Assembly: GCF_019345465.1 (NCBI RefSeq)
Contig: NZ_JAHKRC010000001.1
Location: forward strand, 1-64,000
Direction of reading: 5' to 3'
DNA from: Pseudomonas sp. NKUCC02_KPG
Lineage (GTDB): Bacteria; Pseudomonadota; Gammaproteobacteria; Pseudomonadales; Pseudomonadaceae
Length of the DNA: 64,000 bases
The translations under genes were made by a program, and so were the position numbers. The notes beneath the pieces were generated by a model, which saw only the letters and a program-made list of their open reading frames with translations, did not search any database and was not told the origin of the DNA. Numbering within the stretch: position 1 is the stretch's first letter; every line of letters starts with the position of its first letter. Shown piece after piece: positions 56,814-64,000 of this stretch.

Positions 56814-58265
56814 TCAAATCCCGCACAACGCTCGCAGGCAGGCGGTATCCAGATGGTTTTCCACCAGATCCGCCAGCCGCTCGATATCCCGTTCGCGAAG
56901 AGCGTGGTAGTCCACTTCTTGCACATCCTGCAAACCGGCCCAACGCAGCAACGCGCTGCAAGCCGCAGGCGACTCGAACACACCATGCAGGTAGGTGCCG
57001 AGAATTTGCCCGTCCGCACTTTGCGCGCCATCACAGCGCCCGTCATCCAGGTGCACCACAGGCTGCTCCAGAGCCGCCCCCGTGGTTACGCCCGCGTGGA
57101 TTTCGTAGCCGCTGACTGGCGCGTTTTCCAGGACCAGATGTCCGCGCACATTGCGCAGCTGTTTCTCGGCTGCAAGCTCGGTGCTAAACGCCAGCAAGCC
57201 CAATCCGGCACTGGAACCCGCTGCGCCTTCAAGGCCCAGCGGGTCGTGAACCTGCTCGCCGAGCATCTGCAAGCCGCCGCAAATCCCCAGCAGCTTTCCG
57301 CCGTAACGCAGATGCCGGCTGATGGCCCCTTCCCAGCCATTGGTACGCAAGTACGCCAGGTCGCTGCGCACGCTCTTGGAGCCCGGCAGGATGATCAAGT
57401 CTGCAGGAGGAATCGGTTGCCCCGGCCCCACAAATTGCAGGTCAACTTGCGGATGCAGGCGCAGCGGGTCGAAGTCGGTGTGATTACTGATACGCGGCAG
57501 TACCGGCACCACCACTTTGAGCACTTGCTCGACCTTGTCGGTCTGACGCTGATCGATGCCGTCCTCGGCCTCAAGATGCAGGTCCATCACATAGGGCAAC
57601 ACGCCGATCACCGGTTTGCCGGTACGCTGCTCCAGCCAGTCGAGGCCAGGCTGTAGCAAGGCGATATCACCGCGAAAGCGGTTGATGATGAAACCCTTGA
57701 CCCGTGCCTGCTCGGTCTCGGACAGCAACTCCAGGGTACCGACCAGATGGGCAAACACCCCGCCGCGATTGATATCGGCAATCAACACCACCGGGCAGTC
57801 AACCGCTTCGGCAAAGCCCATGTTGGCAATATCACCGGCCCGCAGATTGATCTCGGCAGGCGAGCCCGCACCCTCGACCATCACCACCGGATACGCGGCA
57901 CTCAAACGCTGATGGGAGGCCAATACCGCTTGCATGGCAATGGCCTTGTAGTCGTGATACGCCACCGCATTCATGCTGGTGACGGCACGACCATGAATGA
58001 TCACTTGGGCACCGGTGTCGCTATTGGGCTTGAGCAGCACCGGATTCATGTCCGTGTGCGGCGCCAATCCGGCGGCCTGGGCCTGCACCGCCTGAGCGCG
58101 GCCAATCTCGCCACCCTCGGCAGTCACCGCACTGTTGAGCGCCATGTTCTGTGGCTTGAACGGCACCACCGCTACACCCTGGCGGGTCAGCCAGCGACAC
58201 AGGGCCGTCACCAGCGTGCTTTTGCCAGCATCGGAAGTGGTGCCCTGCACCATCAACGTACTCAT
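56814..58265 (-). CDS. cobQ: Cobyric acid synthase
   Basis: 483 residues. The N-terminal ATPase part starts [18 protein letters not shown] (Walker A), and the C-terminal class I glutamine amidotransferase-like domain has [11 protein letters not shown] with its cysteine and a late His in [10 protein letters not shown]. It amidates cobyrinic acid a,c-diamide at b, d, e and g. Overlaps cobD by four bases. Confidence 0.96.
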   Translation of the reverse strand: MSTLMVQGTTSDAGKSTLVTALCRWLTRQGVAVVPFKPQNMALNSAVTAEGGEIGRAQAVQAQAAGLAPHTDMNPVLLKPNSDTGAQVIIHGRAVTSMNAVAYHDYKAIAMQAVLASHQRLSAAYPVVMVEGAGSPAEINLRAGDIANMGFAEAVDCPVVLIADINRGGVFAHLVGTLELLSETEQARVKGFIINRFRGDIALLQPGLDWLEQRTGKPVIGVLPYVMDLHLEAEDGIDQRQTDKVEQVLKVVVPVLPRISNHTDFDPLRLHPQVDLQFVGPGQPIPPADLIILPGSKSVRSDLAYLRTNGWEGAISRHLRYGGKLLGICGGLQMLGEQVHDPLGLEGAAGSSAGLGLLAFSTELAAEKQLRNVRGHLVLENAPVSGYEIHAGVTTGAALEQPVVHLDDGRCDGAQSADGQILGTYLHGVFESPAACSALLRWAGLQDVQEVDYHALRERDIERLADLVENHLDTACLRALCGI

Positions 58266-59254
58266 GTGGTTTCCTTGGTGTACGCCGTCAGCGCCAGCTC
58301 GAGCCGCTGCCAGTCAGCCTCATCGGCGGGCAGGCCAAAACGCACGCTGCTGTTGTGGGCAAACAGGCGCAGCAAAATGCCGCGGTGCGCCATGAATTCG
58401 TAAAGGCGGTCGGCGTGGGGCGTGATCAACCACTGGAACAACGCGCAGCCGCCCTGGGGCGGCAAATCATGCAGCCCCAGCAATCGCTCCAGCCGCCCGC
58501 TGGCCAGTTCACTGCGCTCGCGCTGGCGAGCATGGCCTTCGGTGTCCAGCAGGCAGGCCTGGCCGACAATACGTGTCGGTCCGCTCACCGCCCAGGGCCC
58601 GACTTGCTCGGCCAGCAACTTGAGCAATTTTTGCTCGGCCAGCACAAAACCCAGCCGCACCCCGGCCAGACCAAAAAACTTGCCGAATGAACGCAACACG
58701 ATCAACCCGGTACGCTGGGTGTGCCCGGCCAGGCCGAACGCGGGTGTGTTGTCCATGAAGGCTTCGTCCACCACCAGCCAGCCACCGCGTTGCACAAGCC
58801 GCGCATGCCATTCAAGCAGACGCTCTGGCGTGTGCCTAACCCCGGTAGGGTTGTTGGGGTTGACCACCACCAGCACATCCAGGGTGTCGAGGTAGAAATC
58901 GACTTCCTGCTCCATGATTTCACGCACGATGTGCCCGCTTTGCCTCCAGGCATGCGCATGCTCGGCGTAACACGGCGACAGCACACCGACCTTGCCACTG
59001 CGGCGCAGGCGCGGCAGCAACTGGATTGCGCACTGCGAGCCCGGGACCGGCAACACACTCAATGCGCCGTAATAGGCGCAGGCAGCTTGCTCAAGGCCAT
59101 CGTCGGTTTCAGGCAAACGCGCCCAGACACGCTCGGGTATCTGCGGGATATCAAAAGGCCAGGGCGCAAGGCCAGTGGACAAATCCAGCCAGTCAGCCTC
59201 GTCAATGCCGTAGTGCAACGCCGCTTTGCGTAAACGCCCGCCGTGTTCAAGCAT
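58262..59254 (-). CDS. cobD: L-threonine-O-3-phosphate decarboxylase (aminopropanol phosphate supply)
   Basis: 330 residues from ATG 59254 ([12 protein letters not shown]), with GGAG upstream. PLP aspartate-aminotransferase fold: [18 protein letters not shown] and [16 protein letters not shown] (Schiff-base Lys). It makes (R)-1-amino-2-propanol phosphate for the nucleotide loop. Called CobC in the Pseudomonas denitrificans scheme. It overlaps cbiB by eight bases. Confidence 0.93.
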   Translation of the reverse strand: MLEHGGRLRKAALHYGIDEADWLDLSTGLAPWPFDIPQIPERVWARLPETDDGLEQAACAYYGALSVLPVPGSQCAIQLLPRLRRSGKVGVLSPCYAEHAHAWRQSGHIVREIMEQEVDFYLDTLDVLVVVNPNNPTGVRHTPERLLEWHARLVQRGGWLVVDEAFMDNTPAFGLAGHTQRTGLIVLRSFGKFFGLAGVRLGFVLAEQKLLKLLAEQVGPWAVSGPTRIVGQACLLDTEGHARQRERSELASGRLERLLGLHDLPPQGGCALFQWLITPHADRLYEFMAHRGILLRLFAHNSSVRFGLPADEADWQRLELALTAYTKETT

Positions 59255-60155
59255 AGAATTCACTCCACGCACACAGAATCAATAGCCACAGCCATACGCC
59301 ACGTTGCACCAGTTGCCAGCCACGACCAATCGAGTCCGCATCCGCTGGAACGCCTTCGCCCAATTGCGCACGCTCATGCAGTTCGCCGTGATAAATCGCC
59401 GGCCCACCCAGTTCCACACCCAGGGCCCCTGCGCCTGCGGCCATGACCGGGCCTGCGTTGGGACTGTCCCACTGAGGTGCCTGCTTGCGCCAGCATTTCA
59501 AGGCCAGTCGGGTTTTACCCAATACGGCGTAGGTCAACGCAACCAGCCTTGCCGGAATATAGTTAAGAACATCGTCGATACGGGCAGCAGCCCAGCCAAA
59601 GCGCTCAAAGCGTTCGTTGCGATAGCCCCACATCGCGTCCAGCGTATTGCTCAAACGATAGAGCACCACGCCCGGCGCTCCCGCCACGACAAACCAGAAA
59701 ATAGTGGCAAAGACAGCATCACTGCCGTTTTCCAGCACAGATTCAGTGGCCGCACGGGCAACTTCAGTGGGGTCCAGCTCGCTGGTTTGGCGACTGACCA
59801 GATAGCCGACCCGGGTCCGTGCCTCTTCCAGATCGTTGGCACGCAATGCCTCGGCAACCGGCTGCACGTGCTCACCGAGACTGCGCATGCCCAGCGCACA
59901 ATACAGCGCCAGAATTTCCACCAGCCAGCCGATATACGGCAGCCATGAAAGCGCCGTTGCAAGGATCGTCAGCGGCAACACTGCCAGCACCCAGGCCGTC
60001 ACACCATGACTGCGCCAGCCACGTCCGCCGGAATTGAACCGCTGTTCGATACGCTCGGCCATTCGGCCAAACGCAACCAGCGGATGCCAGCGCTTGGGCT
60101 CGCCAAACAGCGCATCCAGCGCCACTCCGGCGACGCACAACAACGCCACACTCAT
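59247..60155 (-). CDS. cbiB: Adenosylcobinamide-phosphate synthase
   Basis: 302 residues from ATG 60155, with GGGGAGTG upstream. Multi-span membrane protein of the CbiB/CobD family: [17 protein letters not shown] (about 15-31) and the [21 protein letters not shown] stretch near 255. It attaches aminopropanol (phosphate) to cobyric acid. Four-base ATGA overlap with bluB. Confidence 0.95.
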   Translation of the reverse strand: MSVALLCVAGVALDALFGEPKRWHPLVAFGRMAERIEQRFNSGGRGWRSHGVTAWVLAVLPLTILATALSWLPYIGWLVEILALYCALGMRSLGEHVQPVAEALRANDLEEARTRVGYLVSRQTSELDPTEVARAATESVLENGSDAVFATIFWFVVAGAPGVVLYRLSNTLDAMWGYRNERFERFGWAAARIDDVLNYIPARLVALTYAVLGKTRLALKCWRKQAPQWDSPNAGPVMAAGAGALGVELGGPAIYHGELHERAQLGEGVPADADSIGRGWQLVQRGVWLWLLILCAWSEFYA

Positions 60156-60802
60156 GGACTCACTCCCCAATAATTCTCATACACCAGTTCACTCAGTGGG
60201 CGTGCTTGCGCCCACCCTTCCAGCACCAGCATGGGCGCGGGATAAAAAGCCTCGACCGGGCCCAGGCACAACACTGCCAGAGGTTTGGCTCCCGGGGGCA
60301 ACCCCAGCAAGCTCGCCAGCGCCTCAGGCTCGAACAACGACACCCACCCCATGCCCAAGCCTTCTACACGTGCTGCCAGCCACAGGTTTTGAATGGCACA
60401 CGACAACGACGCCATGTCCATTTCCGGCAGGGTACGTCGACCAAAAATATGCTTTTCACGGTCATCCATCAACGCCGCCACCAGCACCTCGGCACAGTCC
60501 TGGATGCCTTCAACCTTGAGCGTCATGAATTCATCGGAGCGCTGGCCCAGCGCCTCGGCGGTCCGTACCCGCTCGGCCTCGACCAGGCCCTGAATCCTGC
60601 CTCGCAGTTCCCGGTCAGTGATGCGGATAAACCGCCACGGCTGCATCAGCCCCACACTCGGGGCCTGATGCGCCGCCTCAAGCAAACGCGACAACAGTTC
60701 AGGTGCCACACTGCCACCGCTGAAGTGCCGCATATCGCGGCGCTCGGCGATGGCGCGGTACACCGCTGCGCGTTCTTCAGGACTAAAGGCGTTATCGGTC
60801 AT
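60152..60802 (-). CDS. bluB: 5,6-Dimethylbenzimidazole synthase
   Basis: 216 residues from ATG 60802. Nitroreductase-like flavoprotein with [15 protein letters not shown] (about 22-36) and [15 protein letters not shown], which identify BluB. It cannibalises reduced FMN with oxygen to yield the lower ligand of B12. Its presence shows aerobic synthesis of DMB for the downstream cobT. Overlaps cobB by four bases. Confidence 0.95.
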   Translation of the reverse strand: MTDNAFSPEERAAVYRAIAERRDMRHFSGGSVAPELLSRLLEAAHQAPSVGLMQPWRFIRITDRELRGRIQGLVEAERVRTAEALGQRSDEFMTLKVEGIQDCAEVLVAALMDDREKHIFGRRTLPEMDMASLSCAIQNLWLAARVEGLGMGWVSLFEPEALASLLGLPPGAKPLAVLCLGPVEAFYPAPMLVLEGWAQARPLSELVYENYWGVSP

Positions 60803-62112
60803 GGCGCCGTCACAGCGCACGGCGCAAACAGCGCAGCAATCGCCTGAGGATTGGACGGAAAGTAGAAGTGCACGTAAGAAGCGGTCATCCGCCCTTCGCG
60901 ATACACCGCTTCGGCACCGCGCCCGCCATTGGGGCTCAGGCCACGGGCAACAGGTTCAAGCTCAGTGCTGGTCAGCGAGTGATGGTAAGTGTGACCACGC
61001 AGCAGCCCCTCGGGCATGTCCACCGATTGCAATGCCAACGCGGCCAGACGCTTTTGCATCGTCGCCTCCCCCGTCAGCAAACCCACCAGCTCGGCACGCT
61101 GACCGTCGACATCGGTCAAGGCGTCGAGCAGATAAAGCATGCCGCCACATTCGGCCAGCAACGGTTTACCGGCTGCGTGATGGGCGCGAATCGCCTCCAG
61201 CATCGGTGTATTGCGCGACAGCTCAAGGTGATGCAACTCGGGATAACCGCCCGGCAAATAAAGGCTGTCAGCTTCTGGCAGGCGGACATCGCGAATCGGC
61301 GAGAAAAACACCAGCTCGGCTCCCATCGCCCGCAGCAGATCCAGACTCGCACCATAGGTGAAGGCAAAGGCTTCATCCCGGGCCACGGCAATCCGAACCC
61401 CGGCCAACAATGGCTCGACCAGCACAGGCTCGGGCGCTGCAAATTCAACGGCGGGTGGCAGCGCTACCTCACAGGTGCTGGCCAGGGCATTGGCTGCCGC
61501 GTCGAGACGCGCATCCAGGTCGTTCAGCTCACTCGCCTGAACCAGCCCCAAGTGTCGACTCGGCAACTCGATCCCGGTCTCGCGAGACAACGCGCCGTAC
61601 CAGCGCAGGCCTTCGGTCAGGCTGCCTTCGAGCAACTGTGCATGACGCACTGTGCCAACCCGGTTGGCCAGCACCCCGGCAAACGGGAGGTCCGGTTGAT
61701 AGCGGGCCAGGCCCAGGGCCAGCGCACCAAAGGTCTGGGCCATTGCGGTGCCATCAATCACACCCAGCACCGGGACGCCAAAATGGCGCGCCAGGTCGGC
61801 GCTGGAAGGTGTACCGTCGAACAGACCCATCACGCCTTCGATCAGGATCAGGTCCGCTTCACCAGCGGCTTCCCACAGCAGGCGGCGACTTTCATCCGCG
61901 CCCACCATCCACAAATCCACCTGATAAACCGGCGCACCGCTGGCGCGCTCCAGAATCATCGGGTCCAGAAAATCCGGTCCACATTTAAACACCCGCACCT
62001 TGCGCCCCTGATTGCGATGCAATCGGGCCAAGGCGGCGGTAACGGTGGTCTTGCCCTGACCGGAGGCCGGTGCGGCGATCAACACCGCCGGGCAATGACG
62101 CGACTCTCTCAT
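60799..62112 (-). CDS. cobB: Cobyrinate a,c-diamide synthase
   Basis: 437 residues from ATG 62112 (MRESRHCPAVLIAAP). Walker A as ASGQGKTTVTAAL (about 15-27), a middle GVMGLFDG and a C-terminal glutamine-amidotransferase-like domain with AECGGMLYLLDAL and HTYHHS. It adds two amides to (hydrogeno)cobyrinate. It starts 10 bases after cobO. Confidence 0.95.
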   Translation of the reverse strand: MRESRHCPAVLIAAPASGQGKTTVTAALARLHRNQGRKVRVFKCGPDFLDPMILERASGAPVYQVDLWMVGADESRRLLWEAAGEADLILIEGVMGLFDGTPSSADLARHFGVPVLGVIDGTAMAQTFGALALGLARYQPDLPFAGVLANRVGTVRHAQLLEGSLTEGLRWYGALSRETGIELPSRHLGLVQASELNDLDARLDAAANALASTCEVALPPAVEFAAPEPVLVEPLLAGVRIAVARDEAFAFTYGASLDLLRAMGAELVFFSPIRDVRLPEADSLYLPGGYPELHHLELSRNTPMLEAIRAHHAAGKPLLAECGGMLYLLDALTDVDGQRAELVGLLTGEATMQKRLAALALQSVDMPEGLLRGHTYHHSLTSTELEPVARGLSPNGGRGAEAVYREGRMTASYVHFYFPSNPQAIAALFAPCAVTAP

Positions 62113-62122
62113 GCTTGAACAC

Positions 62123-62734
62123 TCACAATTCGATGCCTTTCTGGGCTTTGATCCCGGCCTGGAATGCGTGTTTGACCACACCCATTTCAGTCACGGTGTC
62201 GGCCAGGTCTATCAGTTCAGGTTTGGCGCCACGCCCGGTGACCAGCACATGCTGCATTGGCGGACGGGCTTGCAGGTCGGCGAGCACCTGCTCAAGGTCC
62301 AGGTAGCCGTGTTTGAGCGCGATGTTCAGCTCATCCAGTACAACCAGCCCGATGGACGGGTCACGCAGCATCTCGCGGGATACTTCCCAGGCGGCTTCGG
62401 CGGCCGCGATATCGCGTTGGCGATCCTGGGTTTCCCAAGTAAAGCCTTCACCCATCACGTGATAACGCACCTGCTCGGGGAAGCGGCGGAAGAAGATCTC
62501 CTCGCCGGTGCTGTTGCGACCTTTGATGAACTGCACCACGCCGCACTGCATGCCGTGGCCCATGGCCCGTGCCAGCATGCCAAAAGCGGAACTGCTCTTG
62601 CCTTTGCCATTGCCGGTCAACACCAGCAGTAGCCCGCACTCATTGGGCGAGCTGGCAATGCGCTCATCCATGACGGCTTTTTTACGCAGCATGCGCGCCT
62701 GATGACGTTCGTCGCGTTCGGGGGATTCGTTCAT
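62123..62734 (-). CDS. cobO: Cob(I)yrinic acid a,c-diamide adenosyltransferase
   Basis: 203 residues. The N-terminus is basic (DERHQARMLRKKAVMDERI), followed by the P-loop TGNGKGKSSSAFGM (about 41-55) and LDELNIALKHGYL. It is the CobO/BtuR/CobA family and adenosylates the cobalt. First gene of the cob operon, directly under the cobalamin riboswitch; CGGAGAGC precedes the ATG. Confidence 0.96.
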   Translation of the reverse strand: MNESPERDERHQARMLRKKAVMDERIASSPNECGLLLVLTGNGKGKSSSAFGMLARAMGHGMQCGVVQFIKGRNSTGEEIFFRRFPEQVRYHVMGEGFTWETQDRQRDIAAAEAAWEVSREMLRDPSIGLVVLDELNIALKHGYLDLEQVLADLQARPPMQHVLVTGRGAKPELIDLADTVTEMGVVKHAFQAGIKAQKGIEL

Positions 62735-62774
62735 GGCAGCTCTCCGTTGGGGCTCAATGATGCAAACGGGAGGC

Positions 62775-62782
62775 GGGGGGGG
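62775..62782. repeat. G8 homopolymer in the cobO leader
   Basis: Eight consecutive G on the plus strand (C in the leader RNA), between the riboswitch and cobO. The adjacent CCCGCC complements GGCGGG at the riboswitch end (62808-62813), so the run may take part in the expression platform. Confidence 0.75.
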
Positions 62783-62825
62783 AATTCATAAAAAACACAC
62801 TGCATCGCCCGCCGCGAGAGTGGTG

Positions 62826-63046
62826 GATGGATCAGGCCGGTCTCCGGGCTCACAAGCGGACGGCCCTGTACAGAGCGCCCTTGTCCACGCGCCTTCCCGT
62901 GAGCAATCACAGTGGCAGTTGGCGTGGCATTGACTCGTTTACCGTTGCGGGGGCAGCGCCGGGATCATGGCGGTTGTGCAGGACAAACACGCCCTCACCG
63001 GCTTCCCTGTTTCACTCGACCAACGTTACGTTGCCGAGCACCTGAA
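62826..63046 (-). promoter_or_regulatory. Cobalamin (AdoCbl-type) riboswitch of the cob operon
   Basis: Read on the minus strand: CAGGTGCTC, then ACAGGGAAGCCGGTG, then GCTGCCCCCGCAACGGTAA, then CACGGGAAGG, and finally the B12-box variant GAGCCCGGAGACCGGCC. All conserved blocks of the class are present in order. It ends about 90 bases before the cobO start. No classic terminator is seen; a GGCGGG/CCCGCC pairing downstream could sequester the leader, so translational control is more likely. Confidence 0.95.
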
Positions 63047-63057
63047 ACAAGCCGCGA

Positions 63058-63086
63058 AGGTTAGAGGGTTGGGGGGGGAGCGTCAA
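63058..63086 (-). promoter_or_regulatory. Sigma70 promoter of the cob operon with G8 in its spacer
   Basis: Minus-strand -35 TTGACG (63081-63086), 17-bp spacer and -10 TAACCT (63058-63063). The predicted start near 63051 is just upstream of the first riboswitch block. The spacer contains a run of eight C (G on the plus strand, 63071-63078), so gain or loss of a base would change the spacing. Confidence 0.6.
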
Positions 63087-63217
63087 TTAAAGCCCGTCAG
63101 TGTTCACGCCAAAAAGCGCGATGATTACTTCCAATCATCCCACAAGAAAAACTCATTTTACGGCGAGACACGGCCGTGAATACTCCATAGACCCAATAAT
63201 AAAAACAGGTTAAGGCC

Positions 63218-64000
63218 ATGCACCTGATAAAACCTGATGTGCGCCGTGTGTTGCCGATGGCAAGTCGTGGCGAAGGCTGTGTGATTTATACCGATGACGG
63301 CAGACGAATACTTGATGCCTGTTCAGGAGCCATCTCCTGCTCTCTTGGTTACGGCCACCCCCATATCATCGACAAAATGCTCGTACAGGCACAGCAACTG
63401 AGCGCGACCTATCGCACACAGTTTCTCAACGTCCAGGCAGAGCAACTTGCCGCCCGCCTGTGCGATAAACTGGGCTATGGCGGTGCTTTCTTGGTCAACA
63501 GCGGCTCAGAAGCCGTGGAAACCGCGTGTCGCATGGCAGTTCAATACTGGGATGAAAAAGGGCTGGGGCAAAAAAAGCATATTTTGAGCAGGACTATCAG
63601 TTATCACGGCTCAACAAAAGCGACTCTGTCTCTTTCCGGCCACTGGCCTCGCCGCCGGGGTGTTTGCAGCCCGGCAGAGCGTCCTACACTGCCAACGCCT
63701 TATTGCTATCGATGCCCCTATGGCAAAACGCCTGACACCTGCCAACTCGCCTGCGCCCATGCTCTGCAAACCCAACTGGGCGAAGTAGGCAGCGACCATA
63801 TTGCAGCGGTGCTGATAGAGCCCATCACTGGTGCTTCCGGTGCGGCCATTGTCCCCCCTACGGGCTACCTCGAAGCAATTCGCGCAATCTGCAACCGCCA
63901 CAACATCCTGCTGATTGCCGATGAAGTACTCACAGCAATGGGTAGAACGGGTAAATGGCTGGCCATTGAACATGGCAACGTCCAGGCCGATATCTGCATT
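63218..64000 (+). CDS. Class III (omega-type) PLP aminotransferase, cut by the window end
   Basis: The first 261 residues are present. Fold signatures: DACSGAISCSLGYGHPHI, VNSGSEAVETACRMA (about 98-112), YHGSTKATLSLSG and IADEVLTAMGRTGKW, with the PLP-lysine still ahead. A cysteine-rich insertion near 160-177 (CYRCPYGK..TCQLAC) is unusual for the family and could bind metal. AAGG lies just before the ATG. Divergent from the cob operon. Specific substrate unknown; it may begin an amino-acid or amine catabolic operon beyond the window. Confidence 0.85.
   Translation, partial: MHLIKPDVRRVLPMASRGEGCVIYTDDGRRILDACSGAISCSLGYGHPHIIDKMLVQAQQLSATYRTQFLNVQAEQLAARLCDKLGYGGAFLVNSGSEAVETACRMAVQYWDEKGLGQKKHILSRTISYHGSTKATLSLSGHWPRRRGVCSPAERPTLPTPYCYRCPYGKTPDTCQLACAHALQTQLGEVGSDHIAAVLIEPITGASGAAIVPPTGYLEAIRAICNRHNILLIADEVLTAMGRTGKWLAIEHGNVQADICI

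Noticed and set aside
62760..62830. Intrinsic terminator as expression platform of the cobalamin riboswitch
   Set aside because: A U run exists (62789-62795) but no strong GC stem directly before it; translational control seems more likely.

Overview
The window is a stretch of Pseudomonas chromosome, probably from the fluorescens/fragi side of the genus. The evidence is gene content and order: a crfX-cmpX-sigX-oprF block, divergent ppsA/ppsR, a prpBC-acnD-prpF-prpD methylcitrate operon led by a GntR-type regulator, and many short Pseudomonas-type REP palindromes (GTGGGAGCGGGCTTGCTCGCGA) at gene ends. No insertion sequence, phage, integron, CRISPR array or rRNA was seen. Almost everything is core or near-core, and coding density is high apart from one gap of about 970 bp (47942-48908).

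Layout. 1-577: leftward tRNA array Glu-Gly-Glu-Gly-Glu in a 255-258 bp repeat, with a clear sigma70 promoter at 639-667. 0.9-8.3 kb: an uncharacterised membrane-anchored protein, yggL, dacB, rlmL (rlmKL), rmf and pyrD. 8.3-13.8 kb: oprF, sigX, cmpX, crfX, zntB, rraA and an alpha/beta hydrolase. 13.8-17.3 kb: ppsA and its regulator ppsR. 17.3-25.9 kb: propionate catabolism by the 2-methylcitrate cycle, with two REP pairs and a compact hairpin inside the operon and a pair of GntR operator palindromes upstream. 26.1-29.2 kb: a three-gene cassette of exported retropepsin-like protease, inactive transglutaminase with seven membrane helices, and RimK-related ATP-grasp ligase. 29.3-31.5 kb: pabB and cysH. 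31.6-35.7 kb: a FecI/FecR/TonB-receptor iron-signalling unit behind a candidate Fur box. 35.8-36.5 kb: two tandem copies of tRNA-Asp/tRNA-Val on the minus strand. 36.5-41.1 kb: rdgC, a bile-acid-type symporter, a guanidine-II riboswitch with its sugE/gdx exporter, and an MFS-acyltransferase fusion. 41.1-49.9 kb: a TDT/SLAC1 transporter, a symporter-type hybrid histidine kinase, rmuC, a Sel1-like protein, the gap, and two small uncharacterised genes. 50.0-53.9 kb: fadL, a glutathione peroxidase homologue, and a MarR-MFS-small-protein operon. 53.9-63.1 kb: a leftward late-cobalamin operon (cobO-cobB-bluB-cbiB-cobD-cobQ-cobU-cobT-cobC-cobS) behind a cobalamin riboswitch. 63.2 kb to the end: the start of a class III aminotransferase.

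How the genes work together. The prp operon converts propionyl-CoA plus oxaloacetate to pyruvate plus succinate, and ppsA with ppsR governs pyruvate to PEP. The cob operon carries cobyrinate adenosylation and amidation, aminopropanol attachment and nucleotide-loop assembly, including the lower ligand through bluB, and is gated by B12 itself. SigX, CmpX, CrfX and OprF form an envelope-stress module. The fec-like trio couples ferric-siderophore binding to its own transcription.

Most worth a second look: the protease/7TM/ATP-grasp cassette; G8 tracts on both sides of the cobalamin riboswitch, one inside the promoter spacer; two tandem perfect hairpins in front of rmf; 20-bp palindromes between the repeated tRNAs; the helically phased GntR operators; and the long gap with a DnaA-box palindrome.
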